From Streptomyces sp. JB150 (lineage in GTDB: Bacteria > Actinomycetota > Actinomycetes > Streptomycetales > Streptomycetaceae): a DNA stretch of 64,000 nucleotides. Positions 32,914 to 41,945 of the stretch are shown here, in pieces. The stretch's first letter is position 1. Every line of letters begins with the position of its first letter. Made by a program: the position numbers and the translations under genes. The stretch covers positions 198,172 through 262,171 of the forward strand of contig NZ_CP049780.1 in the NCBI RefSeq assembly GCF_011193355.1. Reading direction: 5' to 3'. The notes under the pieces were generated by a model. The model ran no database searches. It was not told where the DNA came from and was given only the letters and a program-made list of their open reading frames with translations.

Positions 32914-33914
32914 CGCTCGCTCGCCTCCGGGATCGGGCGGCCGTCGGCCAGACGCCGCGGCTCGGCCATGCCGATGAGCACCCGGCGCTCCCCCGCGAAC
33001 GCCTCCCGGCTGTGCGCGGTGCGGATGTTGTCCACGAGCAGCAGGTCCCCGTCCTGCCAGGGCTCGCGGCGGGTGTGCGCCTCGTACGTCGTGTTGAGCA
33101 GCCGTACGACGTCCTCGCCGATCGCAGTGCCGTCCCCGTAGCGGGTGTTGCACGGCAGTCCGTCCTCGCCGTACTCGTCCACCAGGTACTCGCGCACCTC
33201 GGGGGCCAGCGTCCACTCGTTGAGGAAGGCGATCTGGTTGAACCAGCAGCGCCGGCCCGTGAGGGGGTGCTGGACGACGGCGCTGCGGCGCTGCTCGGTG
33301 CGCAGGGTGCCGTCGGGCCGCCAGTCGAAGTCGATGGCGTGGGCCCGGCAGTAGCGTTCGATCTCGGCGCGGTCCTCGGTGCCGAACGACTGAGCGAGGG
33401 TGGCGCCGATCTCCTCGTTGTAGGTGCGGGTCAGGATCCAGCCCTCGCGCTCGAACCGGTCGGTCAGGTCGGCGGGCAGCGCCCGCAGGACCTGCTCCGC
33501 GTCGGCCAGCGCCGTGGCGCCGCCCTCCGCGGGCGCGGTCAGGCAGGCGCACAGCAGCAGACCGGGCACGTCCAGGGCGTAACTCAGCTCGTGGTGCATG
33601 CACATCGGCTGGTTGGCCGGCCAGGAGGCGGAGGAGTACAGCCCCGGACCGTGGGACTCCCGGGGCGCGAAGGCCTCCCGTTCCGTCATCAGCTCCCCGG
33701 CGAGCCGTGCGAAGACGGCACGGACCTGGTCCGCGTCCCGCAGGCCGAGGCCGCGCACGAGCAGTGCCCCGTGTTCGGTGACCTGGGCGCGCAGTGCCTC
33801 CCGGTACCGCGCCGCCCACGGTGCGGGGTCGGCGGGCGGGTCGACGTGCAGCAGCGCCGGTCTGTCCGGTCGCAGGCTGACGTCGAAGGGTGCTGCCAGG
33901 GACGAGGAGGTCAT
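32910..33914 (-). CDS. Fe(II)/2-oxoglutarate oxygenase, TauD/SyrP-like
   Basis: A 334-residue oxygenase of the TauD/clavaminate-synthase superfamily. Iron ligands are expected in 'PMCMHHELSYALDVP' (His-x-Glu, as in clavaminate synthase) and in 'LLVDNIRTAHSREAF' (distal His followed by the 2-oxoglutarate-binding Arg). Relatives in NRPS clusters, such as SyrP, hydroxylate a carrier-bound amino acid at the beta carbon. Here the likely substrate is Dap or a Dap residue on one of the two carrier domains; this is inferred from the operon. No start alternative was considered better than ATG 33914. Confidence 0.88.
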   Translation of the reverse strand: MTSSSLAAPFDVSLRPDRPALLHVDPPADPAPWAARYREALRAQVTEHGALLVRGLGLRDADQVRAVFARLAGELMTEREAFAPRESHGPGLYSSASWPANQPMCMHHELSYALDVPGLLLCACLTAPAEGGATALADAEQVLRALPADLTDRFEREGWILTRTYNEEIGATLAQSFGTEDRAEIERYCRAHAIDFDWRPDGTLRTEQRRSAVVQHPLTGRRCWFNQIAFLNEWTLAPEVREYLVDEYGEDGLPCNTRYGDGTAIGEDVVRLLNTTYEAHTRREPWQDGDLLLVDNIRTAHSREAFAGERRVLIGMAEPRRLADGRPIPEASER

Positions 33915-33968
33915 CTCGGTTTCCTTTCGTCATCCGTGCGGGACCGGCCGGGCGCGGAATGCCGAGGC

Positions 33969-36900
33969 TCAGCCGGAGGCCAGGGGTACGGCGGTCGTCA
34001 GGACGGCCTGTGCCGCCGCGGCCGGTCGGGTGCGCGGGAAGTAGTGGCCCCCGTCGGGCAGTTCGCACAGGTCGACGTGCTCGGCCAGGAGCTGCCAGTC
34101 CAGGTGGCGCCGGGCGTAGTCCCGCGTGTGCGGGTCGTCGGCGGCGACGACCACCGTGACCGGCGCGGACAGCCTCACCGGTGGCGGGGACTGCAGCGCG
34201 GCGCGGAGGTAGCGGTGCGCCAGGACGCAGTCGTGCCGGTAGGCCGCACCGATGTGTTCGGCGTGCCGTGCGTTGACCTCGGCGAGCTCCGGGTAGCCGC
34301 TGTCCTCGGCCAGCCGCGCCGCGATCTCTCGGTCGCCGCGCTGGGTCAGCTCGTCGATGGCGGCGCTCCGGTCGGTGGCGCTGCCGAGCAGTTGGGCACC
34401 GAGAAACACGCGCGTCACCCGGACGCCGCGTTCCTGGAGCCGTCTGGCCGTCTCCAGGGCGGGGGCGCAGCCCGACGAGTGGCCCCACAGCATGATTCGG
34501 GGCGTGCCGCGTGCGGTGATCTCCTCGGCGATGTCATCGGTGTTGTCCTGGGTGATCTCCTGGGTGATCTCCTCGGTGACCCGCTCGGCGATCCGGGCGA
34601 TCGACGCGAAGGGCTCCGGGGTCGCGCCCAGGTCGTGGCCGGGCGGGTCCACCGCGAGGACCGCCACTCCGCTGCCCGCCAACGCGTCGGCCATGGGCTG
34701 GTAGTTGACCGCGTTGCCGCCCGCGTACGGGAAGCAGACCAGCACGCACTCCGGCGGGCCGGCCGTTTCGCACAGGGGCTGCAGCAGTCGGGGGCGCGGC
34801 CGTTCCCTGCCCTCCAGGAGGGCGGCCAGGTCGGCGAGGACCGGGTGCCGGGTGATGTCCTTCAGGGACACCGCGCGGTCGAGCGCCAGGGTGAGTCTGA
34901 CGGCCGACAGGGAGGTGCCGCCGGATTCGAAGAAGTGACTCGTGGGGCCGATCAGATGCTCGGGCACGTCCAGCAGCGTGGCCCACACGGCGGCGAGCCG
35001 CCGCTCGGCGGGGCTGAGGGTTTCCGCGCCGGCGGTGTCCGGTGCGGTGGGCGGCGCCGGCCGTCCGGCCGCCTCGGTCAGGGCCTTGCGGTCGGTCTTC
35101 CCGTTGGCGGTCAGCGGAAGGCTCTCCCGCCAGTGGAAGGCCGAGGGGATCATGTACGCGGGGAGCACTGTCGCCAGCTCCTCGCGCAGGGCCTCGGGCC
35201 GCCGGCGGGTGCCGGTGTGGAAGGCGACCAGCTGGGCGCTCTCGCCGGCCCGCTCGACGACGACCACCGCGGCGTCCCGCACTCCGTCCACCCGCAGCAG
35301 GGCGTTCTCGATCTCGCCGATCTCGATGCGGAAGCCGCGGATCTTGACCTGGTTGTCCCGGCGTCCGAGGAACTCCAGCTTCCCGTCGGGGTGCCAGCGG
35401 CCCCAGTCACCGCCCAGGTACAGGCGTTCACCGGGCCGGTAGGGGTCGGCGCGGTAGGCCGCGCGGGTCCGCTCGGGGTCGTTGACGTAGCCCCGGCCGA
35501 CGCACACCCCGGAGAACGCGATCAGGCCGGGGGCGCCCAGCGGCACGAGGGACAGCCGCTCGTCCACGAGGTAGACGTGGACGTTGTCGACCGGCCGGCC
35601 CAGCAGCACGCGGTCGGGTACGCCGTCCAGGAGTTCGTGGTTGGTGTCGTCGGACGTCTCGGTCAGTCCGTAGGCGTTGAGCAGGGGGACGTCCGGCTGG
35701 ACGGCGAACCAGCGCTGGACGAGCTCCCGTTTGAGCGCCTCGCCGGTCACCGACACGTACCGCAGGTGGGGAAGCACGCGCGGCCGCTGTTCCAGGTGCG
35801 CGACCACGACCTCCAGGTAGGACGGCACGACCTGCGCGACGTTGACCCGGTCGCGGGCCAGGGTGTCCAGGAACCGTTCCACGTCCACGACCGCGTCCTG
35901 CCCGACCAGCACGGTGCGCCCGCCGACCAGCAGGGCGGCCACCAGCTGCCAGAGCGAGATGTCGAAGCACTGCGGGGCGGTCTGCGCGACCACGGACCCC
36001 TCGCCGATGCCCAGTGCGCCGATCTTGGCCCGCAGGTGGTTGAGCATGCCCGCGTGCTCGCACATCGCGCCCTTCGGCTCACCGGTGGACCCCGAGGTGA
36101 AGTAGATGTACGCCAGTTGATCGGCGTCGACGCGCACGCCGGGATCGGTGTCGGCGTGCCCTTCCGCGTACGCCGTCTCCATCAGCAGTCTCTCCGCCGG
36201 TACGGTGGTCAGCGCCGCGTCGAGGTGTCCGGTGCTGCCGGACGCGGCCAGGACGAGCCGGCACCCCGCGCGTTCCAGGGTCGCCGCGATGCGGTCGGCC
36301 GGGAAGTGCGGCTCGACCGGCAGGTAGACGCCGCCCGCCTTGAACACCGCCAGGGTGGCGGCCAGCCAGTCGAGGGTGCGTTCGGTGACGACGGCGACCA
36401 CGTCCTCGCGGCCCAGCCCGCGGCGCAGGAGCGCCCACGCCAGCCGGTTCGCGCGCGCGTTCAGCTCGCCGTACGTCCACGCGTGCTCGCCGTGCACGGC
36501 CGCCACGGCCTCCGGGTGTGTGCGCGCCCGCTGCTCGAACAGCTGGTGGGGCCGTACGTCCGGTAGCGGGCGGCGGGGTCCGGCCAGTCCGTCGAGCTGT
36601 TCGCGCACCTCGTCGGCCGACAGCAGACTCTGCCGGGTGTGGTCGGCGTCGGGGTCGGCCGTCATCAGCTTGAGGGCCGCGAGGTGGTAGCCGCCGATCC
36701 GGGCGGCGCTCCCGGCGTCCAGGGCGTCCGTGCGGTACCGCAGGCGCAGCACCAGTCGCCCGCCCCGGTCGGACCAGCACACCCGCACGACGGCGTCGTC
36801 GTCGCGGTCCTGCTCGGCCGCCGACGGCCCGAACACCACGTCGTACGGGGGCTCGGTCAGGCCCAGTTCGTGCCGCAGTCGCGTCACCGGGAACTCCCGG

Positions 36901-37268
36901 TGTGCCAGTACCGCCGCCTCGGCGCGTTCGGCGGCCGACAGCAGGGCGCGCCACGGCCTGGGGGCGACGGACACACGGCACGGCAGGGGCTCGCCGCGCA
37001 CTCCGGCGGTGTATCCGGTCACGACCTCCTGTTCACCGGACAGCGCGGCCAGGACCTTGGCGTGCGCCGCCAGCAGCAGCGCGCTGACGGGCACGCCGGA
37101 CCGCGCCACCAGGTCCCGGACCGACCGGGTCACGTCGGGCGGGACCTCCACCTCGCGCTCGGCCGTTCCGGGGACCGGCCGGCGGACCCACCGCGGCACG
37201 GGGGTGACACCACCGGCGGTCAGCACACGGCTCCAGTAGTCCCGGTCCGCTTCCACGCGCGTTTCCAT
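33969..37268 (-). CDS. NRPS: half condensation, A, PCP and type-II-like TE
   Basis: A 1,099-residue synthetase. Residues about 1-215 match only the C-terminal lobe of a condensation domain; no HHxxxDG is present. The adenylation domain (about 230-745) has 'YIYFTSGSTGEPKGA' near 388, 'FDISLWQL', 'NAYGLTETSDDTNHE' and 'LTANGKTDRKAL'. From these I read the specificity residues as D-I-W-Q-S-T-A-D-D-K; I have no confident match. The carrier domain (about 765-840) has 'FFESGGTSLSAVRL' with the phosphopantetheine Ser near 786. The thioesterase (about 860-1095) has 'CFPYAGGNAVNY', 'WGHSSGCAP' and a C-terminal 'GGHYF', like free-standing type II thioesterases. It should load Dap made by SbnA/SbnB. Confidence 0.9.
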   Translation of the reverse strand: METRVEADRDYWSRVLTAGGVTPVPRWVRRPVPGTAEREVEVPPDVTRSVRDLVARSGVPVSALLLAAHAKVLAALSGEQEVVTGYTAGVRGEPLPCRVSVAPRPWRALLSAAERAEAAVLAHREFPVTRLRHELGLTEPPYDVVFGPSAAEQDRDDDAVVRVCWSDRGGRLVLRLRYRTDALDAGSAARIGGYHLAALKLMTADPDADHTRQSLLSADEVREQLDGLAGPRRPLPDVRPHQLFEQRARTHPEAVAAVHGEHAWTYGELNARANRLAWALLRRGLGREDVVAVVTERTLDWLAATLAVFKAGGVYLPVEPHFPADRIAATLERAGCRLVLAASGSTGHLDAALTTVPAERLLMETAYAEGHADTDPGVRVDADQLAYIYFTSGSTGEPKGAMCEHAGMLNHLRAKIGALGIGEGSVVAQTAPQCFDISLWQLVAALLVGGRTVLVGQDAVVDVERFLDTLARDRVNVAQVVPSYLEVVVAHLEQRPRVLPHLRYVSVTGEALKRELVQRWFAVQPDVPLLNAYGLTETSDDTNHELLDGVPDRVLLGRPVDNVHVYLVDERLSLVPLGAPGLIAFSGVCVGRGYVNDPERTRAAYRADPYRPGERLYLGGDWGRWHPDGKLEFLGRRDNQVKIRGFRIEIGEIENALLRVDGVRDAAVVVVERAGESAQLVAFHTGTRRRPEALREELATVLPAYMIPSAFHWRESLPLTANGKTDRKALTEAAGRPAPPTAPDTAGAETLSPAERRLAAVWATLLDVPEHLIGPTSHFFESGGTSLSAVRLTLALDRAVSLKDITRHPVLADLAALLEGRERPRPRLLQPLCETAGPPECVLVCFPYAGGNAVNYQPMADALAGSGVAVLAVDPPGHDLGATPEPFASIARIAERVTEEITQEITQDNTDDIAEEITARGTPRIMLWGHSSGCAPALETARRLQERGVRVTRVFLGAQLLGSATDRSAAIDELTQRGDREIAARLAEDSGYPELAEVNARHAEHIGAAYRHDCVLAHRYLRAALQSPPPVRLSAPVTVVVAADDPHTRDYARRHLDWQLLAEHVDLCELPDGGHYFPRTRPAAAAQAVLTTAVPLASG
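34514..34585. repeat. 12-bp tandem repeat inside the TE domain
   Basis: Imperfect units of GGTGATCTCCTG (12 bp) repeat about five times and encode Glu-Ile-Thr-Gln-like blocks (EEITQEITQDNTDDI) in the thioesterase domain. The period keeps the frame. Confidence 0.65.
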
Positions 37269-37325
37269 CGAAGGGCCTTTCTCACGTCGTGCTGTCTGCA
37301 GTGGGCTGCTCGCGGTGGCCGCCGC

Positions 37326-39944
37326 TCAGGTGCCGGCGGTCCGCCCGGCCCGGCCGTGGTCGCGGGCCGGGCCGGCGGGCTCCGGCATGTCCACGGCCGG
37401 GTTGCCGCCCCATCTCGCGTGCGGGGGGACTTCCTCGCCCTTCATGAGGAAGGAGTCGGCTGCCAGCACCGCACCGTCGCCCATGGTCACGCCGTAGTGG
37501 ACGTAGGCGCCGACGCCGAGCGTGCAGCCGGCGCCGAGCGTGGTGCGGTCGGACTTGAACGTGCCGTCCTCCTGCGAGTGGCACTGGATCACGCTGCCCG
37601 CGTTGAGGGTGCAGTCGTCACCGATCGCGGCGAGGGTGCGTTCGGTGAGGAAGCAGCCGTCGTCGAACACTCCCCTGCCGACGCGCACGCCCAGCAGACG
37701 CCAGACGAGGCTCTTGAACGGCGTTCCGTTGAAGACGTTGAGGTAGAGGGCGGGCACCTTCCACAGGCGCTCCTGCAGCCAGAACGCCCGGTCGTAGATG
37801 GAGCACAGCTGGGGGCGCAGTTCCCTGAACGAGGTCACGCAGCGCTCGACCAGGACGAAGTACCCGGTGGTGAAGGCGAGCGCCAGCGGCAGGTACGCGG
37901 CGATCACCACGTGCCCGGCCGCGCCGTACAGGTCGGCGCAGACGAGGGCGAGCAGGGTGAGCGCGAACAGGTGGGTCCAGCGTACGAGCAGCATCAGGGC
38001 CATGGACCGGAGGTTGTAGCGGTTCTTCGCGGCGAGTCCGCGGCGCAGCGCGTCCCCCGTCCTGAGGTGGTCGAACCGCGCGTCACGCTCGACCGAGCGC
38101 GGTATCTCGAAGCTGGGCGAGCCGAGGAGGCCCACGCCTTCCCGGACCTCTCCGTCCAGGGGAACGAGCACCTTGGTCGCGAGGAGGCAGTTCTCGCCCG
38201 TCCTGCCGCCGACGGGGTAGACGACGTCGTTGCCCAGGAAGTTGCGCGGCCCGATCGACACGCGGGACAGCCGGAAGGACGTGCTGGAAAATTCCGCGTT
38301 GAGCACGGAGAGCCCGTCCGCCACCATGGTTCCGCTGCCGACGGAGACGAGGAGCGGGGTCTCGTGCCGCACCTCGGTGCCGAAGTTCGAGCCGGTCTGC
38401 ACGACGCGTGACAGGTCGTATCCGAGTGCCCGCAGGTAGGGCACGATGTAGGAGCTGTCGCCGAAGAGCCACGCGAAGAACTTGACGTTCGTCAGGCGAA
38501 CCGTCACCTGGTGCAGCGCGTAGTGGATCCCGTAGAGCGGGTAGACCCGGCCCGGCCGGACGGCCAGGCTCAGCAGGCGCGGAACGGCGCACAGGGCCGC
38601 GACGCCCACGGCGACGAAGCCGAGGGACAGCGCCAGGGAGAGGACGAGTGCGTCGGCGATCAGCTCCGGCCGGGCCGACATGACGGTGCGCGGGTCGAGC
38701 CGTTCACCGAGGGCCGGAACCTCGGTGAACAGCATGTACGTCCCCCCGACGCCGAACGGCAGGTACAGGAAGATCCACTGAAGCAGTGTCAGGACGCCGA
38801 ACCAGGCCCGCCGTGCGGTGCCGCAGCGGGCCGGTGTGATCCGCAGGTAGTCGGTCTGTGTGGGCTCGGCCGGAGACCCGTGCCAGTGCTCGCCGTCCGG
38901 GACCCGTTGGAAGCGGTGGAGGGCCGAGGAGTGGCCGAGCTGCGCTCCGTCGCCCATCGAGGTGTCGATGTCCAGGACGGTTCGCTCGCCGACGAACACG
39001 TCGCGGCCGAGCGTGACCCGGCCGGTCTGGATGCGTCCGGCGTGGGCCCGGTAGCCGAGGAAGAACGACGTCCGGTGGATCACCGTGCCGGCCCCGATGG
39101 TCACCAGGTCGGTGCAGACGGGGACGGAGCGGGAGAGGATCGTGACGTGCCTGCCGATCCGGGCGCCGAGGCAGCGCAGGTACAGCACGTACAGCGGGGT
39201 CCCGACGAGGAAGACCATCGGATTCGCGTGCAGCAGCACCCTGACGAGCCACAGACGCGCGTACGCCAGGCCCCACACGGGGAACTCCGCGGGCTTCCAC
39301 CGGCCGACGAGCACCCATTTCGCGACGACCGGGAACACGCACAGGGCGACGAAGCCGCCCCCTCCGAAGACCAGCGACCGCCAGTAGACACCGCCGATGC
39401 CCGACCCGGCGGCGACCCACTCGTATCCGCGCGCGGTGACGAACCCGGTGACCAGGGAGTATCCCAGGAACACCAGCACCTGGAACGTCCCGCACACCCG
39501 CTGCCGGACACGGCTCGTGCGCGGTATCTCCGCCGGTGGCGGCGGCACGGGTGTCGCCGGGGCCGACGGGGAGACCTGGTGTGCGCCACTGTCGGCCGGG
39601 GCGGCGGCCGCGCGGGCGGGCGCGGTGACGGTGGCGGGGGCGGTGTCCCCGAGCCCCGCCGCGAGGCTGCGGATGGTGGGGTTGCGGTAGATGTCCCTCA
39701 TGGACGGCGAGGGCAGGTCCGGTCTCTTGCGCACCCGGGCGCAGAACTGCGCCATCACCAGGGAGTTGGCGCCGAGATCGGTGAAGAAGTGACTGTCGAC
39801 GGGAACGTCCTCGGCACCCACGATCTCGGCCAGAACGGCCGCGAGTTCCCTCTCGGTCTCGCGTCCGGCCGGGCCGGTCTCGCGCGTGCCCACAGCGGAT
39901 TCGTCCGGCCCCGTCATGGGCGCCTTGGATGAAGTTTCCGCCAT
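37326..39944 (-). CDS. PCP plus membrane terminal domain of the poly(amino acid) synthetase type
   Basis: An 872-residue protein. An N-terminal carrier domain (about 30-95) has the pantetheine site 'FFTDLGANSLVMAQF', Ser61. After a Pro/Ala-rich linker come six or so membrane helices framing soluble parts with left-handed beta-helix (hexapeptide) repeats, e.g. 'IGAGTVIHRTSFFLGYRAHA', 'GDDCTLNAGSVIQCHSQEDG' and 'GAGCTLGVGAYVHYGVTMGD'. This is the 'NRPS terminal domain' found in poly-epsilon-lysine synthetase and in poly-Dap synthetase of Streptomyces albulus, where it joins monomers without a normal condensation domain. Here it is split from the A domain. ATG 39944 has an AGGAG site; the operon starts with this gene. 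Confidence 0.9.
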   Translation of the reverse strand: MAETSSKAPMTGPDESAVGTRETGPAGRETERELAAVLAEIVGAEDVPVDSHFFTDLGANSLVMAQFCARVRKRPDLPSPSMRDIYRNPTIRSLAAGLGDTAPATVTAPARAAAAPADSGAHQVSPSAPATPVPPPPAEIPRTSRVRQRVCGTFQVLVFLGYSLVTGFVTARGYEWVAAGSGIGGVYWRSLVFGGGGFVALCVFPVVAKWVLVGRWKPAEFPVWGLAYARLWLVRVLLHANPMVFLVGTPLYVLYLRCLGARIGRHVTILSRSVPVCTDLVTIGAGTVIHRTSFFLGYRAHAGRIQTGRVTLGRDVFVGERTVLDIDTSMGDGAQLGHSSALHRFQRVPDGEHWHGSPAEPTQTDYLRITPARCGTARRAWFGVLTLLQWIFLYLPFGVGGTYMLFTEVPALGERLDPRTVMSARPELIADALVLSLALSLGFVAVGVAALCAVPRLLSLAVRPGRVYPLYGIHYALHQVTVRLTNVKFFAWLFGDSSYIVPYLRALGYDLSRVVQTGSNFGTEVRHETPLLVSVGSGTMVADGLSVLNAEFSSTSFRLSRVSIGPRNFLGNDVVYPVGGRTGENCLLATKVLVPLDGEVREGVGLLGSPSFEIPRSVERDARFDHLRTGDALRRGLAAKNRYNLRSMALMLLVRWTHLFALTLLALVCADLYGAAGHVVIAAYLPLALAFTTGYFVLVERCVTSFRELRPQLCSIYDRAFWLQERLWKVPALYLNVFNGTPFKSLVWRLLGVRVGRGVFDDGCFLTERTLAAIGDDCTLNAGSVIQCHSQEDGTFKSDRTTLGAGCTLGVGAYVHYGVTMGDGAVLAADSFLMKGEEVPPHARWGGNPAVDMPEPAGPARDHGRAGRTAGT

Positions 39945-40403
39945 GCGCTCTCCTGGAGGACACGTGGGCGTCAGGGCCATGGGACGGGAGGAGACGGTCC
40001 GGACTCCTCGGGCGGCGGACAACGGCCTCGCCGCATTCCGGTCGACGGTGCGAAGCCTTACGTGTCCGAGCACGCGCCGCCTTTCCCAGTCTGGCCAGGC
40101 ACGCACCAGGTCGCCACTTCCCAGGGCTCGCAGCACGGTGGAAAGACGCGTCGCCGGGTGCTGGTCCCTTGGTTTCCGCGCGGTTCGGCGGTGCGCCGCG
40201 GTTCACCCGAATGGCGGACTTTCCCCGCCGCCCCAGGGACACGGCCGCACCGCTTTTACGCCCTCTGCGCGCAATTCTCGGCCGTCGGGAGCTCGCCGGC
40301 CACGCACCGCGATCACCTGGACCCGGAGCGAGAAGATCCGTTTGAGGGGGCGAGAAGTGCGCAGAAGACCAGCCGGTAGTTCACCGGCGAAAGGATCACT
40401 GTC
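39945..40403. other. Divergent promoter region of the NRPS operon and transporter
   Basis: A 459-bp stretch without a supported gene between the first NRPS-operon gene and the transporter. It must hold the operon promoter and probably the transporter promoter. I find no strong operator or promoter match. Confidence 0.5.
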
Positions 40404-41900
40404 ATGGCGGCGACCGACAACGACGAGTCGGTGGAGCCCGCCGCGGTCAGGCGCCACAGGGTGCTGTTCCGCGCGATCGAGAAGCGGCGCAACCCGAAGC
40501 TGCGCCGCAGCGACATCACCGTCACCGACGAAGCGGCCGTGAAGCGGGCCACGAAGGCCGCCGCCCTCGGCAACGCGATGGAGTGGTACGACTTCGGGAT
40601 CTACAGCTATCTCGCGGTGACGCTGGGAAAGGTCTTCTTCCCGTCCGGCAACGACACCGCGCAACTGCTCAGCTCCTTCGCGACGTTCGCGGTCGCCTTC
40701 CTGGTGCGGCCCCTGGGCGGCATGGTGTTCGGACTGCTCGGCGACAAGATCGGCCGCAAGCGCATCCTCTCGGTCACCATGATCATGATGGCGGTGGGCA
40801 CCTTCGCCATCGGCCTCATCCCGTCGCACGCCAGCATCGGGCTGTGGGCGCCGGCCCTGCTGATCCTCTTCCGGATGGTGCAGGGGTTCTCCACCGGCGG
40901 TGAGTACGGTGGCGCCTCGACGTTCATCGCTGAGTACGCGCCCGACAAGCGGCGCGGCTTCTTCGGCAGCTTCCTGGAGTTCGGCACGCTCGCCGGGTAC
41001 GTCGGCGCGTCCGGACTCGTGGTGCTGCTGACCAGTTTCCTCACCGAGGCGCAGATGCTGGACTGGGGCTGGCGCGTCCCGTTCCTGCTCGCGGCGCCGC
41101 TCGGCTTCATCGGCCTGTACCTGCGGCTGCGGCTGGACGAGACGCCCGCCTTCCAGAAGCTGGAGGGCGGCCAGGTCCGGACGAGCGAGGCGGCGGACGC
41201 CGTGCAGACCTCGGCGACCGGCGACCTCGGCAAGATCTTCACGCGCTACTGGCGGCCGCTGCTGCTGTGTGTCGCGCTGGTCGCCGCGTACAACATCACG
41301 GACTACATGCTGCTGTCGTACATGCCGACGTACCTGTCCGACGAGCTCGGCTACGGCACCAACCACGGCCTGCTGATCCTGCTCGGCGTGATGGTCCTCC
41401 AGATGTGCCTGATGAACCAGGTGGGACGCCTTTCGGACCGCTTCGGGCGCAAGCCGCTGCTGATGACGGGGATGCTCGGCTTCCTTTTCCTCTCCGTGCC
41501 GTCCTTCCTCCTCATCCGGCAGGGCGACGTCGTCCTCATCACGGCGGGCCTGCTCCTGCTCGGGCTGTCCCTGGTGACGATGCTCGGCACGATGTCCTCG
41601 GCGCTTCCGGCGATCTTCCCGACCCAGGTCCGCTACGGCTCGCTGTCGGTCGCCTACAACCTCTCCACGTCCCTCTTCGGCGGCACCACTCCCCTGGTGA
41701 TCACCGCGCTGATCAGCGCCTTCGACACGAACCTCATGCCGGCGTACTACGCCATGGGCGCCGCGGCCGTGGGTGTCGTCGCCGTGCTGTGCATGAAGGA
41801 GACCGCCAACCAGCCGCTGGCCGGTTCCCCGCCCTGCGTCGAGACGGAGGCGGAGGCCGCGCGGCTCGTCGAGGCGCAGTCGCCCGCTCCCCGGTTCTGA
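40404..41900 (+). CDS. MHS-family MFS transporter (ProP-like)
   Basis: A 498-residue, twelve-helix major facilitator of the metabolite:H+ symporter group: 'ALGNAMEWYDFGIYSYLAVT', 'GLLGDKIGRKRILSVTMIMM', 'RMVQGFSTGGEYGGASTF' and 'SDRFGRKPLLMTGML'. ProP-type members import osmoprotectants such as proline and betaine; others carry dicarboxylates. It is divergent from the Dap NRPS operon, so a role in that system is possible, but the resemblance is to osmolyte import, not export. An N-terminal basic extension of about 45 residues is longer than usual. Confidence 0.88.
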   Translation: MAATDNDESVEPAAVRRHRVLFRAIEKRRNPKLRRSDITVTDEAAVKRATKAAALGNAMEWYDFGIYSYLAVTLGKVFFPSGNDTAQLLSSFATFAVAFLVRPLGGMVFGLLGDKIGRKRILSVTMIMMAVGTFAIGLIPSHASIGLWAPALLILFRMVQGFSTGGEYGGASTFIAEYAPDKRRGFFGSFLEFGTLAGYVGASGLVVLLTSFLTEAQMLDWGWRVPFLLAAPLGFIGLYLRLRLDETPAFQKLEGGQVRTSEAADAVQTSATGDLGKIFTRYWRPLLLCVALVAAYNITDYMLLSYMPTYLSDELGYGTNHGLLILLGVMVLQMCLMNQVGRLSDRFGRKPLLMTGMLGFLFLSVPSFLLIRQGDVVLITAGLLLLGLSLVTMLGTMSSALPAIFPTQVRYGSLSVAYNLSTSLFGGTTPLVITALISAFDTNLMPAYYAMGAAAVGVVAVLCMKETANQPLAGSPPCVETEAEAARLVEAQSPAPRF

Positions 41901-41907
41901 CCGGCCG

Positions 41908-41942
41908 GCGGGGGCGGCCGCCCTCGGGCGAGCCGCCCCCGC
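41908..41942. terminator. Convergent hairpin terminator
   Basis: An 11-bp stem (GCGGGGGCGGC with GCCGCCCCCGC) with a loop that itself contains the small stem CGCCC/GGGCG. It lies between the stops of the transporter and the pectate lyase. Confidence 0.8.
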
Positions 41943-41945
41943 GGC

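Noticed and set aside
33012..36566. Long open frame of more than 1,100 codons on the plus strand antisense to the NRPS
   Set aside because: Typical high-GC shadow of a real gene: Gly/Val/Arg-rich composition, no family features, no ribosome site, and fully covered by the NRPS operon on the other strand.
30842..39944. A siderophore reading of the SbnA/SbnB operon
   Set aside because: No siderophore synthetase of the IucA type, no iron transporter and no iron box were seen; the Pls-type membrane protein fits a poly(amino acid) pathway better.
40404..41900. The divergent MFS protein as dedicated exporter of the NRPS product
   Set aside because: Its motifs are those of ProP-like importers and it is on the opposite strand; the link is kept only as a possibility.
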